Positions 34,754 to 45,539 of a DNA stretch of 64,000 nt are shown piece after piece. The notes under the pieces are model-generated. The model worked only from the letters and a program-made list of their open reading frames with translations, searched no databases and was not told the origin of the DNA. Position numbers and translations under genes: made by a program. The DNA is taken from NCBI GenBank assembly GCA_014904985.1, contig MU129020.1, forward strand, positions 95,776-159,775, written 5' to 3'. Every line of letters starts with the position of its first letter. Position 1 is the first letter of the stretch. The stretch is from Hydnum rufescens UP504 (lineage: Eukaryota; Basidiomycota; Agaricomycetes; Cantharellales; Hydnaceae).

Positions 34754-35804
34754 TGCCTGATTGAAACCTCAAGCTTGGAGGGGAGGCACTGCGGCATTGT
34801 TGAAAGGGATGGCCACCATCCCGAGAGCTCCCCAGAAGAGAACCAACTCCATCAAGGCACCTGCACATCCTCTCATCATTCTCCTCTTTAACCTCCCTAT
34901 CAAACCTCTCCATGACATAGAAGGTGTCATCACTGTCCATGGCAAATCAGCCATGAGGCTCAAGCCATGTCTGCTGGATATATGAATCAAACCGAGATAT
35001 GACACTGAACAGATTGGGACGGTTGAAGAATTCATGAAGGAAAAGACAACACTGATATCTACAGAAGTCTGCATAGACAGCTGGTGAAAGGACTTCTTGG
35101 TAGACACGCATCAAGCCTTTATAGCATTCAATGAATTCTTCGTGGGTGATGGACCGCTCCTTTGTGGCATAGGCATCAGTGTTGATAATGGTCTTTTTCT
35201 TTCTGGTGGGAATGTCAATTTCAGTTTTGGTCAGATAGGCTGTGTTAGAGAGCTGGCACTCATGCATCTCTTTGACAGAGAACATGGGGAGAGGCGCATA
35301 TTGTAGATTACGAACATGATGGACGAGATCAGGTGCAGCATACTTGCCACTTGAAAGAAGAACCTTGATGCTTCGGCCAGGCTGAATGACAGCCTTACTC
35401 AATGGGGCAGACCCTTCAGATTCATTAAGAGGGTCTGCGGCTGGAGTACAAGAGGGAGTAGCTGGAGCTTCATTAGAAGGCTGTGGGACAATGCCTGTGG
35501 TAGAAGACCTCGCAGCTTCCCAGCCAGCGAGGCTTTCTTGAACGGAAGCATTGAAGTCAGACTGAGACATCTGGCAACCAAGGCGAGAATTCTTGGCCTT
35601 CAGCATTTGAATAAAGAGGGCTCGGGCACAAGCATACTCAGAACTCAGATGCCCAGATTCAATCTCAGCAGAGGGCTCAGTGTGACTTGAGACACCTGGG
35701 ACGATGGGGATCTCAGACTGAGAAGGACCGAGCACAAACCCTGAACTGGGGGCACCGGCAGTGAGAGGGCTGACTACGGGATTGTTGACACCGATCGAAT
35801 TCAT
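34506..35804 (-). CDS. Gag-like protein of the Ngaro-type element
   Basis: Nucleocapsid-type protein that packages element RNA. The first ATG lies two bases inside repeat A1. The N-terminal half is polar with a helical middle (YACARALFIQMLKA, ITHEEFIECYKGLMRVYQEVL, FLHEFFNRPNLFSVISRF). The C-terminal part has a CCHC knuckle CVLCAGVGHLAPSC and a second Cys/His cluster CFTFNTPKGCNKGC...CSIC, which is characteristic of DIRS-order gag proteins. A single in-frame TGA at 34947-34949 splits it; the context GGC-TGA fits a CpG change from CGA. The frame is the same on both sides of the stop. Confidence 0.78.
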
Positions 35805-35805
35805 T

Positions 35806-35947
35806 GATCAAAAAACTAATAACAGGCTTGGGATGTCCGAGCAGATTGAGTCTCGAGGATGGGAGGAAGTTACAATAATGTGACTCAATCCGCTTGCTTA
35901 TCTAACTGTGAGTCTGAGGCTCATGCCTCGCTCTCAGACTCTGGCAG
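35806..35947 (-). repeat. Split direct repeat A1 (element 5' end)
   Basis: This 142-bp repeat, nearly identical to A2, lies immediately upstream of the gag start in element orientation. It ends the element at 35947, where an A-run and LINE-derived sequence begin. Confidence 0.88.
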
Positions 35948-36466
35948 AAAAAAATTGCTGGCAGTTGCCGGTAAATTGAACCCAGGACTCAACACCAGCA
36001 GTTACCCAGTTTCAAAGGCCAACTCACCACCACAAACTGCTGGGGGAAAAAATCAAAAGTCTAATGACTTTGATCAGAGTAGCTACATATACCACCATCT
36101 TCCTAGTCTCATAGTGACTTTAAATCCACCCCCCATGTCGCCACTCCACTCTGAAAGTGTTGCAAAGCCAAAAAAGGCCCCCGGGTCAAATAATGCAAAA
36201 CACAAAGCTCTCATAGATTCAGCTATGGAGTCCCATCATGAAAAGGCAGTGAAGGCTTTTGGCCAAAGGAAAAAAGGCATCCTAACTAGGGCCCCTAATG
36301 GGGAGCCTGAAGATGTAACCCTGACAGATGACGCCCAAGACATTGAGGAAGAAACCCTCATAGTGAGCAACAGGCATATGAAATACTTACACTTGTAAAA
36401 CAGACTGTACACACCTTCTGGGAGACCCTAGACAGACAACTCAGTCTTGGTGGGGAGGCCGTATCT

Positions 36467-37435
36467 GTGCTTATTGACAGTGATGAATCCACCAAATCAA
36501 AGGTACATGAGGTCTACACCTATATATGCCACAAGGAACACCACACTGCAGAGGCACTGGCACAGTCTCTCGAAGCTAGTATGTCCCTAGCCCAAAACTT
36601 ATCAATGTCACTGCTAAACATCACAGGATCACCCCCAAACTTGGGACTGGTAACCACATGGCCAATAACCAAGACCAACCCGTCTCACAAGTCCTCACAA
36701 TCCCCCCCAAATTGGTCAAGCCAACCTCAGATAACCCCATCAGCTAGTCCTATTCCAATCAAACCATCAATGATGAAGAAAGTTGCACTGCCAAGCCCAT
36801 CCCCAGTGAATCCGACCCAATGTGGCCACCCAGGCCATCTAATTGTGGAGTTCAAACCAAAACTCCATTCTGAAGCCCAAGCCCAAGGGCGGTTTGTGAG
36901 AGAGAAAATTAACCTTGCCCTAGAAATCGACAAGATCCCAGCATGGCTATGAGTTGCAGGGATCATGTGGTCCCACACAGGTAACCCAATCGTCATCACA
37001 GTGGATGGATGCTCAGCAATGGATCTCCTGCTACATAAAGATATTATTGTGGCTTCCCTGATAGGAAATACAGTAGGAGAGTTCCAGACAGATGCCCATG
37101 CTGACATAGAGTATCATAAAGTCAAGGTAAATGGGGTCCCAACCCAAACTTACTCATCGTCTGGGACCCCATATGATGCAGAAGATGTAATGCATGAATT
37201 GGCAGAACAATGTGCCACTTACAGACCCATGGGCCAATATGCCAAACCAATCTGGCTAGGCAGTGCTGCCACACCAAGCCACAAGACAACAGGGACAGTA
37301 GTCTTCTCCTTTGCAAACTCTGAGGATGCAAAAAGTTTACTGAGTATCAGGCAAGTCTTTCTCTTTGGTGAGGCATGTACAATAACTAGATATGAAGACC
37401 ATGCACCAATATGGTACTTGTTAGTGGTGTCATGA
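36467..37435 (+). pseudogene. LINE ORF1 (Tad1-like gag) relic
   Basis: The frames 36467-36952 and 36965-37435 together resemble the RNA-binding gag domain found upstream of endonuclease/RT in agaricomycete LINEs. Matching parts are FVREKINLALEIDKIPAWL, GNPIVITVDGCSAMDLL, VKVNGVPTQTY, DVMHELAEQC, AKPIWLG, VVFSFANSEDAKSLL and FGEACTITRYEDHAP. Decayed zinc-knuckle residues follow the last motif in another frame. The start frame 35859-36398 overlaps repeat A1, so its first codons are not genuine. No endonuclease or RT frame follows. Confidence 0.6.
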
Positions 37436-37692
37436 GTCCCTTTGGTCATGGAACAACTTCATTCTCTTAATTGGATTTACCATAGCTTTCTAGTAGAAAC
37501 TGGTGGAAAGCTTCTCCTCACAGAGGAGTTTGGTGCTGCCCTGGGAGTTGCCCATACCTTACATAACCTTCCTTAGTCATACAGCCTGTATGGAAGGAGC
37601 CATGGTAATACCTGAGGAATGTATCTTTTCTACCATCACCATCTGTCCATCTTGCAGAGTCGTGGACTTACAGATTACACACTATACACTGT

Positions 37693-38442
37693 GTGACCCC
37701 CAGCCTAATGGCTAAACCTTCCTATTTTGCCCTTATGGGTATAGAGACATTAACCCTCCAGGAGCTACTGGCTTGCCAGGCAAGACAGAAGGGTCTTAGT
37801 CCCTCTAACTGGCCTAATCCACTAGAGCTGGAGCCTCCTCCACCTCTTGGCTCCACCCCACTCCTTAATTTGGATACTACCGAATTAACACTGGTGGAGT
37901 GTGTAAGAACTCCATTGGCAGGTCCCTACAGGACTGCCCATGGGTCAAACTCGGCACCCTCATCCTCCCTCTGTACACCCCCAGATGCAAATATTCGCGA
38001 CTTGAACATTCACAAGAGGGCTGCTAGATCTTTGACACCTCAACCTCTATCACCTTCACTTACTTCAGGGAATCAGCCACCTAACCCCCTGTCTTACAGA
38101 GTGGACACCTCAAGAAGGGTGGCCACTCCCCTTAGAAATTATGGTGACCCTAATGTCATAAAGGTCACCTATGACTCACACTCATCTAGTCCTAGACCTT
38201 GCAACATTCCTATGGATGTGAACACAGCACCCCTGTCCTTCGAGGATCTGCCACCCGGAATGTCTATTTTTGAACGAGCCCCCAAGCCATTCACAAATGG
38301 AACTCTTAGCCCCCTCTCAAGTTGGGTGGATACCTCAAGAAGGGTGGCTACTCCCCTAAAAAATAATGTCGAGCCTGCAAGGCCTAAACATGCTTGTCTC
38401 TCATCTCAATTATGCAAGACTATCTGCACTTCACTTGAATGA
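37693..38442 (+). CDS. Hypothetical Pro/Ser-rich ORF, transposon-associated
   Basis: An open frame of 249 codons with no recognised domain. It contains a self-repeat, VDTSRRVATPLRN and VDTSRRVATPLKN about 80 residues apart. It lies downstream of the LINE gag relic and upstream of the duplicated block; it may belong to the same element. Function unknown. Confidence 0.35.
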   Translation: MTPSLMAKPSYFALMGIETLTLQELLACQARQKGLSPSNWPNPLELEPPPPLGSTPLLNLDTTELTLVECVRTPLAGPYRTAHGSNSAPSSSLCTPPDANIRDLNIHKRAARSLTPQPLSPSLTSGNQPPNPLSYRVDTSRRVATPLRNYGDPNVIKVTYDSHSSSPRPCNIPMDVNTAPLSFEDLPPGMSIFERAPKPFTNGTLSPLSSWVDTSRRVATPLKNNVEPARPKHACLSSQLCKTICTSLE

Positions 38443-41400
38443 GGCAACAAGTACAGCCCATCCTAGGCCATAAAGATCATCTCCACCTGGCTTGATTGGT
38501 TACTCTATGGCTTAGATGTGGACTTGACCAACCTCCTCAATTGGGTTGTACATGACTTCCATAGGGGGTCTGTTCACTACAAGCTAGACCTGGTGCTGGC
38601 ACACACTATCTGGCAGTGCAGAGTCATTCTAGGGGAAGTTGTACAGGAAATCTCCTCATCCCATGAAACTACTGCTGGTGATGACTACAGGCCCAGACCA
38701 TGCAATCTCGAGAAGTCCAACCTCACAGCCAGATTTCCCACCTTGAACCGGCTCCAACTTATGGTCTCCCAGGTGAGATGTCACCTTTGGGATGCCTCAA
38801 ACATACTGGCTTCCTACCCAAAGGGACCAGCCTTAGCTCAAAGGAACCATGCTGCCATTGAGGGAATCTACAGTCCTCTAGGTATATCTCAGGACATAGA
38901 CTTTGGATTAGCTCAACTGGTAGCAAAGGAAGTCCAGGTGACTAGACTGTCAGCAAAAGGGGATCCTGTTGCCGCTATGCTCAGGGTTCCAGCCTCATCA
39001 ACCACAGAATTGTCCCCCTCTGAATGTTCAAAGGATGAAACTACTAACTTCATATTGACACTCACAACGATTGAAACAGAACTGTCTAGTGCCGAGAAGT
39101 ATCACCACAGTGCATTAAGAGACTCTGTGCAAGGATCCTTGCCCAATCATAAAATGACATTGCAGGACTGCCCTTGACCTGATTTGGGCAACATTGGGTT
39201 CCCAACATCCCATAAGGATGTATTCCAACAGAATGGTTATCAGCATGCAAGCAAACCCATTGTACATGTCTATGCAAATTGTACTCATGAGGGGACAAAC
39301 TGTAGGCCAGGGAAAGGGTTCCACTGCCTGATCATCCTCACAAACAGTCTATACAGTGGACAAGGCCACAAACTACTTTGAGAAATGAGGTTGATTGCAC
39401 CTCAGGCAGCCGTATGTGACCCCCTTCTTAGGTATCTATTCTGGGGCATGATTTGGTACCTAAGTAGGTACCAGACACTATTGGGCCCCAATCCACCATT
39501 CTGGTTTCAACTTGGGTCCTGATTAGGCCCAATTAGGGCCTAATGGGGTTCAACTGATGGACTTGCACAGTTTTGGAACCTCATACATGTGCTCTGCACG
39601 TTAATTCTATTGTAATATTAACTATGGTAAGACAAAGCAAAGATGAGGGAAACACATAGTTAGCATGGTTTTTTGAGATGCAGGATGCCCGTTGAAGGAC
39701 TGTAATAAAACAAGAACATGTCCATTGAAGGACAAGAGAAGAAATCAAGGGAAGGAGATGGTAGTATTAATGCCCAAGGTGTCAACCCATCAAGGCAGGG
39801 ACACTTGGACCAGAAGTTGGAAGCAGCGTAAAGGGGTCCTAATAGCCAGGTTGCTCTCCAGAATATGTGGGTTGCCCATTCAAGTTCATACTAGAGCTGT
39901 CCCCAAACCCCTGATAACAATCTGTCCAGCCACCACATCAAGTTCTTCCTCTGTCCATTGATTGAGAAACCCAGAACCCAAGTCGATGTTCACATTTTCC
40001 AAGTGACTGAGCCCATTGAGTACTGGTGGCAGTGCTGTAGTTACAGACAGAGAAGAGGTAAAGCGGGGCTTTTGGGTGGGGCTGATTTTGGGAGCTGCTG
40101 CTGGTTGTGCAGTGAGGAGTGGCCGCTGTAAGCAGGAGTCTCCTAAGAGACTATGCCACAGTCCAATATTGTTGAATCAAGGACGAAAGGAGAGGGCCAC
40201 AGAGTCAATCCGTAGGTTAAGTCTGATTGAATGAAAGGCCTTGAGGTTGAGAATTTGTTCTTGCTAGGGCGGGCTTGCTCTAACAATGAATGAATGGATG
40301 ATTTGATTCAGAATCACACTGATGGCTCTCTCTTGAGGGCCTATCCAAAGTGTGAACAATACTAGATATGGTCTGGAAATCACCCTGGTGCCAACAGCTG
40401 TCCTTCAAGACTTTAGAGACTGAGGGTGAGGGGGAAATCAATCAAAATTCGCATCCCTGCACCTAATATACATCTTGGAATAATGCCATGGTAACCGGAA
40501 GAAAGGTGGGGTTAAGGCAAAAATGATGAAAAAGAGATTGAGTCAAAGGCTTCAAAACTGAAGGAGATATTCAATTAACAAGTCAGAATGGGGGAATATG
40601 GCTTAACCAAGGTATCCCTCCTCTCCTACTGAACAGAATCCCTTGGGGAAAGGTGGAACTGGTCGCCCTAGACGTACCCTCAATCGGACATAGGGTTCCG
40701 GAACCATAATTGCCTTTAATAATCAGAAAAGCGGAGGTAAAAGTGAAATGAGACATGGGGAGACTAAATTGCAGAAAGCCGAGTTCTAATCAGCTCGTTT
40801 TGCCCTTGGTACCATTCGATGCGGATTTTCAGCGTCTTTCCAGGGGTGGTCGTTACTAACGAATCGGATCAAAACTGGTGGAGATATTTGCGAAATACTG
40901 AAGGATAGTGTGGAGCATGAAGAAAAATCGACCTGGAGGGTGCAGTTCGCATCCGATAAACGCGTATGTGGTACCGTTGGATAGGTATTAATCGTAGCTT
41001 TCTGGCGCCATCTTGCCGAGTCGATCCGATCAAAAATGAGGGAGATATTCGCGAAATACTTCTTGAGAGTATGGGAATAGCCCCTATTTAACATGTGACT
41101 AATCCGCGAGTTGGATCCAAAGGATTAGGCAATCTTGATTATATAATTGGGACTTGTATATCCCCACCAAGGCAATGAGCAATGCACAATGGATTGGGTA
41201 CCAAACAAACAGGGCAAGTTGAATTGCCTGAGCCACAGTTGGCTGGGCTTGAAGTAACTACAATTTGAGGTAGTCTGTTGAAGACTTGGAGATGGACAAA
41301 TAAATGTCTCGTGTACAAGGTGGAGGAAAGAGAAATAAAGTGGGTCTTGGAGAATTGAAATCCACGTCGTATGGCAATCAAAGGAATGGTAGGTATTTGA

Positions 41401-41567
41401 AGGATTGGAATTGAATAATTTGGATTCGTTTGAGGAGGTAGTTGGGTCCTGAAGCGGAATATACATAGTAGGGTTTTCTCCCTCCAACACTGCAGGGAAT
41501 ACTTGATGAATTACTGGAATCATGAGATGCAGCCTGACTGCCAAAGCTCAGTAAGTTGTCTACTGAG
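38434..41567. repeat. 3.1 kb direct repeat, copy 1
   Basis: Matches 60821-64000 in the same orientation from a shared CTTGAATGAGGC to the window end. An open frame at 38518-39177 (219 codons, no known domain) lies in this copy and is broken in the other. The final part (40660-41110) is unusually CpG-rich for the region. Confidence 0.9.
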
Positions 41568-41824
41568 TCAGCATCCTCCAATTCATCCCATATGAGTGCA
41601 ACGGACTTCACAGCAGCCTTCTTCCTTTTTCCCACTGTGGTCTTGTTCCCTCTCCTGTCATCAAGACCCACATCCATCCCACTCCGTTTCACCCCCTTGC
41701 TCCCTTCCCCTCCTCCAGTCTCTCCAGCACCATGCTGGACAGTATAATCCCATGCTGCTGCCAGCAAGAGTATCACCTCTCCATGCCTGTCCATGATAAG
41801 TGCCACATCCTCAAGCTTCTCCAA
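41378..41824 (-). CDS. Hypothetical small protein with a basic central region
   Basis: 148 codons starting MEKLEDVALIMDRHGEVILLLAAAWDYTV, then a Gly/Lys-rich segment with GKRKKAAVK and an acidic DELEDADSVDNLLSF. The composition looks protein-like but no family is recognised. Its C-terminal half lies in the duplicated block, so it is probably transposon-derived. Confidence 0.35.
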   Translation of the reverse strand: MEKLEDVALIMDRHGEVILLLAAAWDYTVQHGAGETGGGEGSKGVKRSGMDVGLDDRRGNKTTVGKRKKAAVKSVALIWDELEDADSVDNLLSFGSQAASHDSSNSSSIPCSVGGRKPYYVYSASGPNYLLKRIQIIQFQSFKYLPFL

Positions 41825-41849
41825 CTAATCCTCTCTTCCCTTTTGGCAT

Positions 41850-42735
41850 CTTCCGGTGGTTCCAGTCCCCCTTGCCCAGTTCCCCCTCTTTAAGTGGATG
41901 GATTAGGCTGATTTTTGGCACATGATTACTTTGTAATGACATTATAATCTGTGTAAATTTTCAAGTGCCTAGCTATTTTATAGGGGGAGGAAATCAATTT
42001 TTAATGTGTAAACCTGTTTGGCTCATATCTCCATAAGTAATGCATGGATTGGGCTGAAATTTTGATATGATTTTTGGTCCAATAGTCTCTTTATATGTGC
42101 CAAATTTCAGACTTGTCCACTCAGTTCCTATTTTCTGGCAACTTCCGGTGGTTCCAGTCCCCCCTGCCCAGTTCCCCCTCTTTAAGTGGATGGATTGGGC
42201 TGATTTTTGGCACATGATTACTTCATAATGACATCATAATTGGTGTAAATCTTCAAGTCCCTAGCTATTTTATAGGGGGAGGAAATCAATTTTTAATGTG
42301 TAAACCTGTTTGGCTCATATCTCCCTAATTAATGCATGGATTGGGCTGAAATTTTGATATGATTTGCATCCTAATAGTCTCTAATTATGTGCCAATTTCA
42401 GACACATCCACCCAGTGCCTATTTTCCGGTAACTTCCGGTGGTTCTGGTCCTCCCTGCCCAGTTCCCCCTCTTTAGGTTCATGTATTGGGCTGATATTTG
42501 GCACATTGCTTCATAGTGACCTCATACTCTGTGTGAATTTTCAAGTCCCTAGCTATTTTATAGGGGGAGGAAATCAATTTTTAATGTCTAACCTTGTTTG
42601 GCCCATATCTCCATAAGTAATGCATGGATTGGGCTGAAATTTCGATATGATTTTCATCCTAATAGTTTCTAATTATGTGCCAAATTTCAGACTCGTCTGC
42701 CCAGCGCTTAGTTTTCGGCAATTTCTGGTGGTTCT
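41850..42735. repeat. 291-bp tandem repeat, three copies
   Basis: The marker CTTCCGGTGG recurs at 41850, 42142 and 42433, and as TTTCTGGTGG at about 42724, giving periods of 292, 291 and 291 bp. Each unit carries the same ordered strings (GGGGGAGGAAATCAATTTTT, GGATTGGGCTGA). There is no coding content. Confidence 0.9.
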
Positions 42736-42899
42736 GGTGCTGTTTTTACTGTTCTCATTGTTTCAGGCACTAACCAGTGGCCCTGGGCCTGGTTTTGTCA
42801 CTGTATCAGGGTCCCTAGGGGTCCATCCATCCATCCCAGGCACCACCCCCTGGTCCTGGGCCCCCATTGGGCTGGATGGGGAAAATTTTGCATTATAGG

Positions 42900-44780
42900 A
42901 GAGAGATGTGCACTCAGCCAAGTCCGCAAAAGAATGTCATAGATCACAAAAAAACATGTGTGGCACCGCACAGGATTCGTCTTCGGTGTCTCGATAGTTC
43001 TGCGAGATGCCCGCGTATGCCATCTCCCAGGGATCGTCGATAAATTGAGGTACCTGAGGTTATGTCCCCACCCTAAGTGTTGGAAAGGCGAGCATGGTGG
43101 TCTTTTCAGATGGATAGAATGAGTGGTTGTGAACGTTGGCCCTCTCAGAAGTGACATCTGAGGCTTATACACTCTCTCTCGACTTAGAGATTCTTTGCGC
43201 TGGTGAGTATCTGAGTGGTCTTCATCGTACTGAATTCCCGTCAGTTATCCATAGGGGATACATATACGCTGTGACATCAATCGTAGGTGCATTTGCAATA
43301 TACCTGTCACAATTGCATCGCGTCAGCGATGAAATGGAATACACCGAAGGGCGCAGGCTAAATGGATTCAAAGCGAACGAGTACCGAGCAAATCGAGGCA
43401 CTTGTTACGATGGCATGGAGCAGATATACTGGGTGTTGACACGAATCACAGCCCAGTATGTTCCTCTGCCCAGTTCAAGGAAAACGTGATTAATCAGAGC
43501 AAAACCTATGACCATAACATATTTAGAAAGGCATCATTGCAAGGGACGGATCGACAGGCTTATCATCTACGCATAGATTAGTCAAACGAAGCTGATGGGA
43601 GCCATGCCTGCGAAGCAGAATCTAATTTATCAGAAACTGCCGACCTGTTGGCTGCCAGATTAAGCACCTACTCAATGATCAACTCCTTGCTCTGGCAAAG
43701 GAGGGTTAGAGGTTACAGCGTCTTCAGAGCTGAAGACAAATTATGTGATGAGACTAAAAGAAGCTTTGCATAAAGCGCGAAATAATGTTGCATGAAGAGG
43801 TGGCTGCGCCGCAGGCCATGGATGCGACACCCTTTACACACTTGAGGAGATGAACGAAGCCCTGGATAACAATGCGCAACTAAACCTCTCCGTTGCTGCT
43901 ACTCAACTGTTGCGAAGCTTCGCGCACGAAAGTTTGAACTTAGTCTCTGGATCGTGCCCACGCAAATCGAAATTAGGTATTTACTCTTTGTCATGATGTT
44001 TCCTTCTCTCCTGACCGCCACATATACTTAAGATCACAACACCCATGCTCACGTCGATGCAGTGGTCAAAATCGTACCCCTGCGATCCAGTCAAACTGAA
44101 ACGCTAATATGAGAAGACCGCAACTTCTTTCCATGAGAGGGAAGAATGGCATTCCAAACGACGCTTACGTCCCCCTGGAGATCGAGCCTGATGGTCTCCT
44201 GAAGATGGATGTCAATCAGCCAGTCTGGCAGGATGCCAATATTGCTGATTTCCCAATGGGAATGTTCCTGATTCTGGCAGATGAGTTGGTGCGCACTAAT
44301 ATCCGCGTGGCACAAGAAATAATCAACTGCAAGCAAGACCTGCTCCGATGTCGGGCAGAATATTCAAATTGCGCGCTTGGTTCAATGCTGAATTAAGGCC
44401 ACAAAGAAGGCCTTTGATGTCTCAGCGGGTGTGTTTCGGTCTTTGTTTAGGGGATGTGGTACTGAAAATTGATTCAGACCTAGACGTCAAGTATCTTATT
44501 GATCAAACTCCACTACCTCGATGATATGGTTTGCAGTGGAAGGCTGATACTGTTGCATTGCCAGGAGCTGACGGTGGCCCAGAATGGGATGTGATGCCAC
44601 AGCTGCCATTGTTACAAAAGGCTAGATCTCGCACCAAGACTGAAGACCTTTGTGAGTCGTGATGAAATAGATGGTATGTCAGATAATGCAAGTTCATGAT
44701 GATTGGAGGGGAACTGGAGGAGGCACTGTCAGAGTTGATGCTGTGGTTCTGAATGCCCTTGATCATGTGGACTCCTGGTT
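42900..44780 (+). pseudogene. Degenerate KDZ-type transposase relic
   Basis: Scattered exons resemble the C-terminal part of basidiomycete KDZ transposases. The clearest is at 44140-44400: PVWQDANIADFP, LADELVRTNIRVAQEII, DLLRCRAEYSN and, in the next frame, LRAWFNAEL. A stretch near 43845-43970 encodes LEEMNEALDNNAQLNLSVAATQLLRSFAHESL, and 43136-43489 is open for 117 codons. Frames are broken, and the catalytic N-terminal half is missing. Family identification rests on remembered pattern only. Confidence 0.45.
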
Positions 44781-45030
44781 TCATGCGGCATAATTTTGGT
44801 GTTCTACATTCCGTACTTTGGTAGATATAAAGAGTCTTTACTTCGGATTGAAGTTGGCTAGTGAAAAATTTACCAAGTCCTCACTAAGTGGGGCCCCAGA
44901 GGCCAAAGGCACCTAACTTTGATGGGCCCCAATGGGCCAATAGGCCTAAGAATATTGGGCCCCAGAGGCCTAAAATACCCAAATTTGGGCCCAAATCAGT
45001 CTACTGCGTGTTTTTTGATATTGTTTTGGC

Positions 45031-45055
45031 NNNNNNNNNNNNNNNNNNNNNNNNN
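45031..45055. other. Assembly gap (25 N)
   Basis: A run of N inside a GGGCCC-rich low-complexity stretch. The fixed length of 25 suggests a placeholder of unknown true size. Confidence 0.99.
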
Positions 45056-45539
45056 TCGGATTTTGTTCATCTAATTTCCGCATTTAGCTTTTTTTTCAAT
45101 AGGAATCAGTGTATTATGTAACTGTCCATTTTGGAACTTTATATAATATTTTAGTCACCCCAAACCCAGTATGGAAATTATCCTAAATAGGAAATGATTG
45201 GATGCAAATCCATTAAGAACCCAACTGAGCATTAGCTGATATTAAAATGCCAGGGTTACCACAGCTGATGCAACAGCAACCTGATGCATCAAAAACATGG
45301 TAATGGTAACTTACTTGTAATCTTTGCAAAGCTCTCACAGTAACTTACTGTTTCCAATGCAAAAAGGCACATCATCAGGGTGAGCAGTAGGCCCAAGTCT
45401 AAGTGCCTTGGCCACCAATGCCCAGAAAGACTGGCCATCTGGCATCTCGATCAGTTGATCATTGGTGGGGGATACCATTTTCAGAACCAGGTGTCACCAC
45501 GAATAGCTTCATGAACCCTCCTGCTTTAGATCAGAAGTA

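Larger units (their letters stand above)
30661..35947 (-). mobile_element. Ngaro/PAT-type tyrosine-recombinase retrotransposon
   Basis: A 5.3 kb element read on the minus strand. Order: repeat A1, gag-like ORF, reverse transcriptase plus RNase H, tyrosine recombinase, then B1, A2, B2. These split direct repeats define the PAT/Ngaro branch of DIRS-order elements and replace LTRs; integration is by the recombinase, so no target duplication is expected, and none is seen. A1 (35806-35947) and A2 (30819-30959) differ at about ten positions; B1 and B2 are 99 bp each. No methyltransferase or hydrolase ORF was found. The copy has a few defects (one TGA in gag, two G-run frame slips) but is close to full length. 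Ngaro rather than DIRS is inferred from the repeat plan and the absence of the methyltransferase. Confidence 0.85.

Noticed and set aside
30842..35947. A1 and A2 as the two LTRs of an LTR retrotransposon
   Set aside because: There is no integrase or protease, a tyrosine recombinase is present, and the B repeats outside A2 fit the split direct repeat plan instead.
35859..36398. ORF beginning MGGSYNNV as a gene start
   Set aside because: Its first 30 codons are the terminal repeat A1 of the Ngaro element, so the start is accidental.
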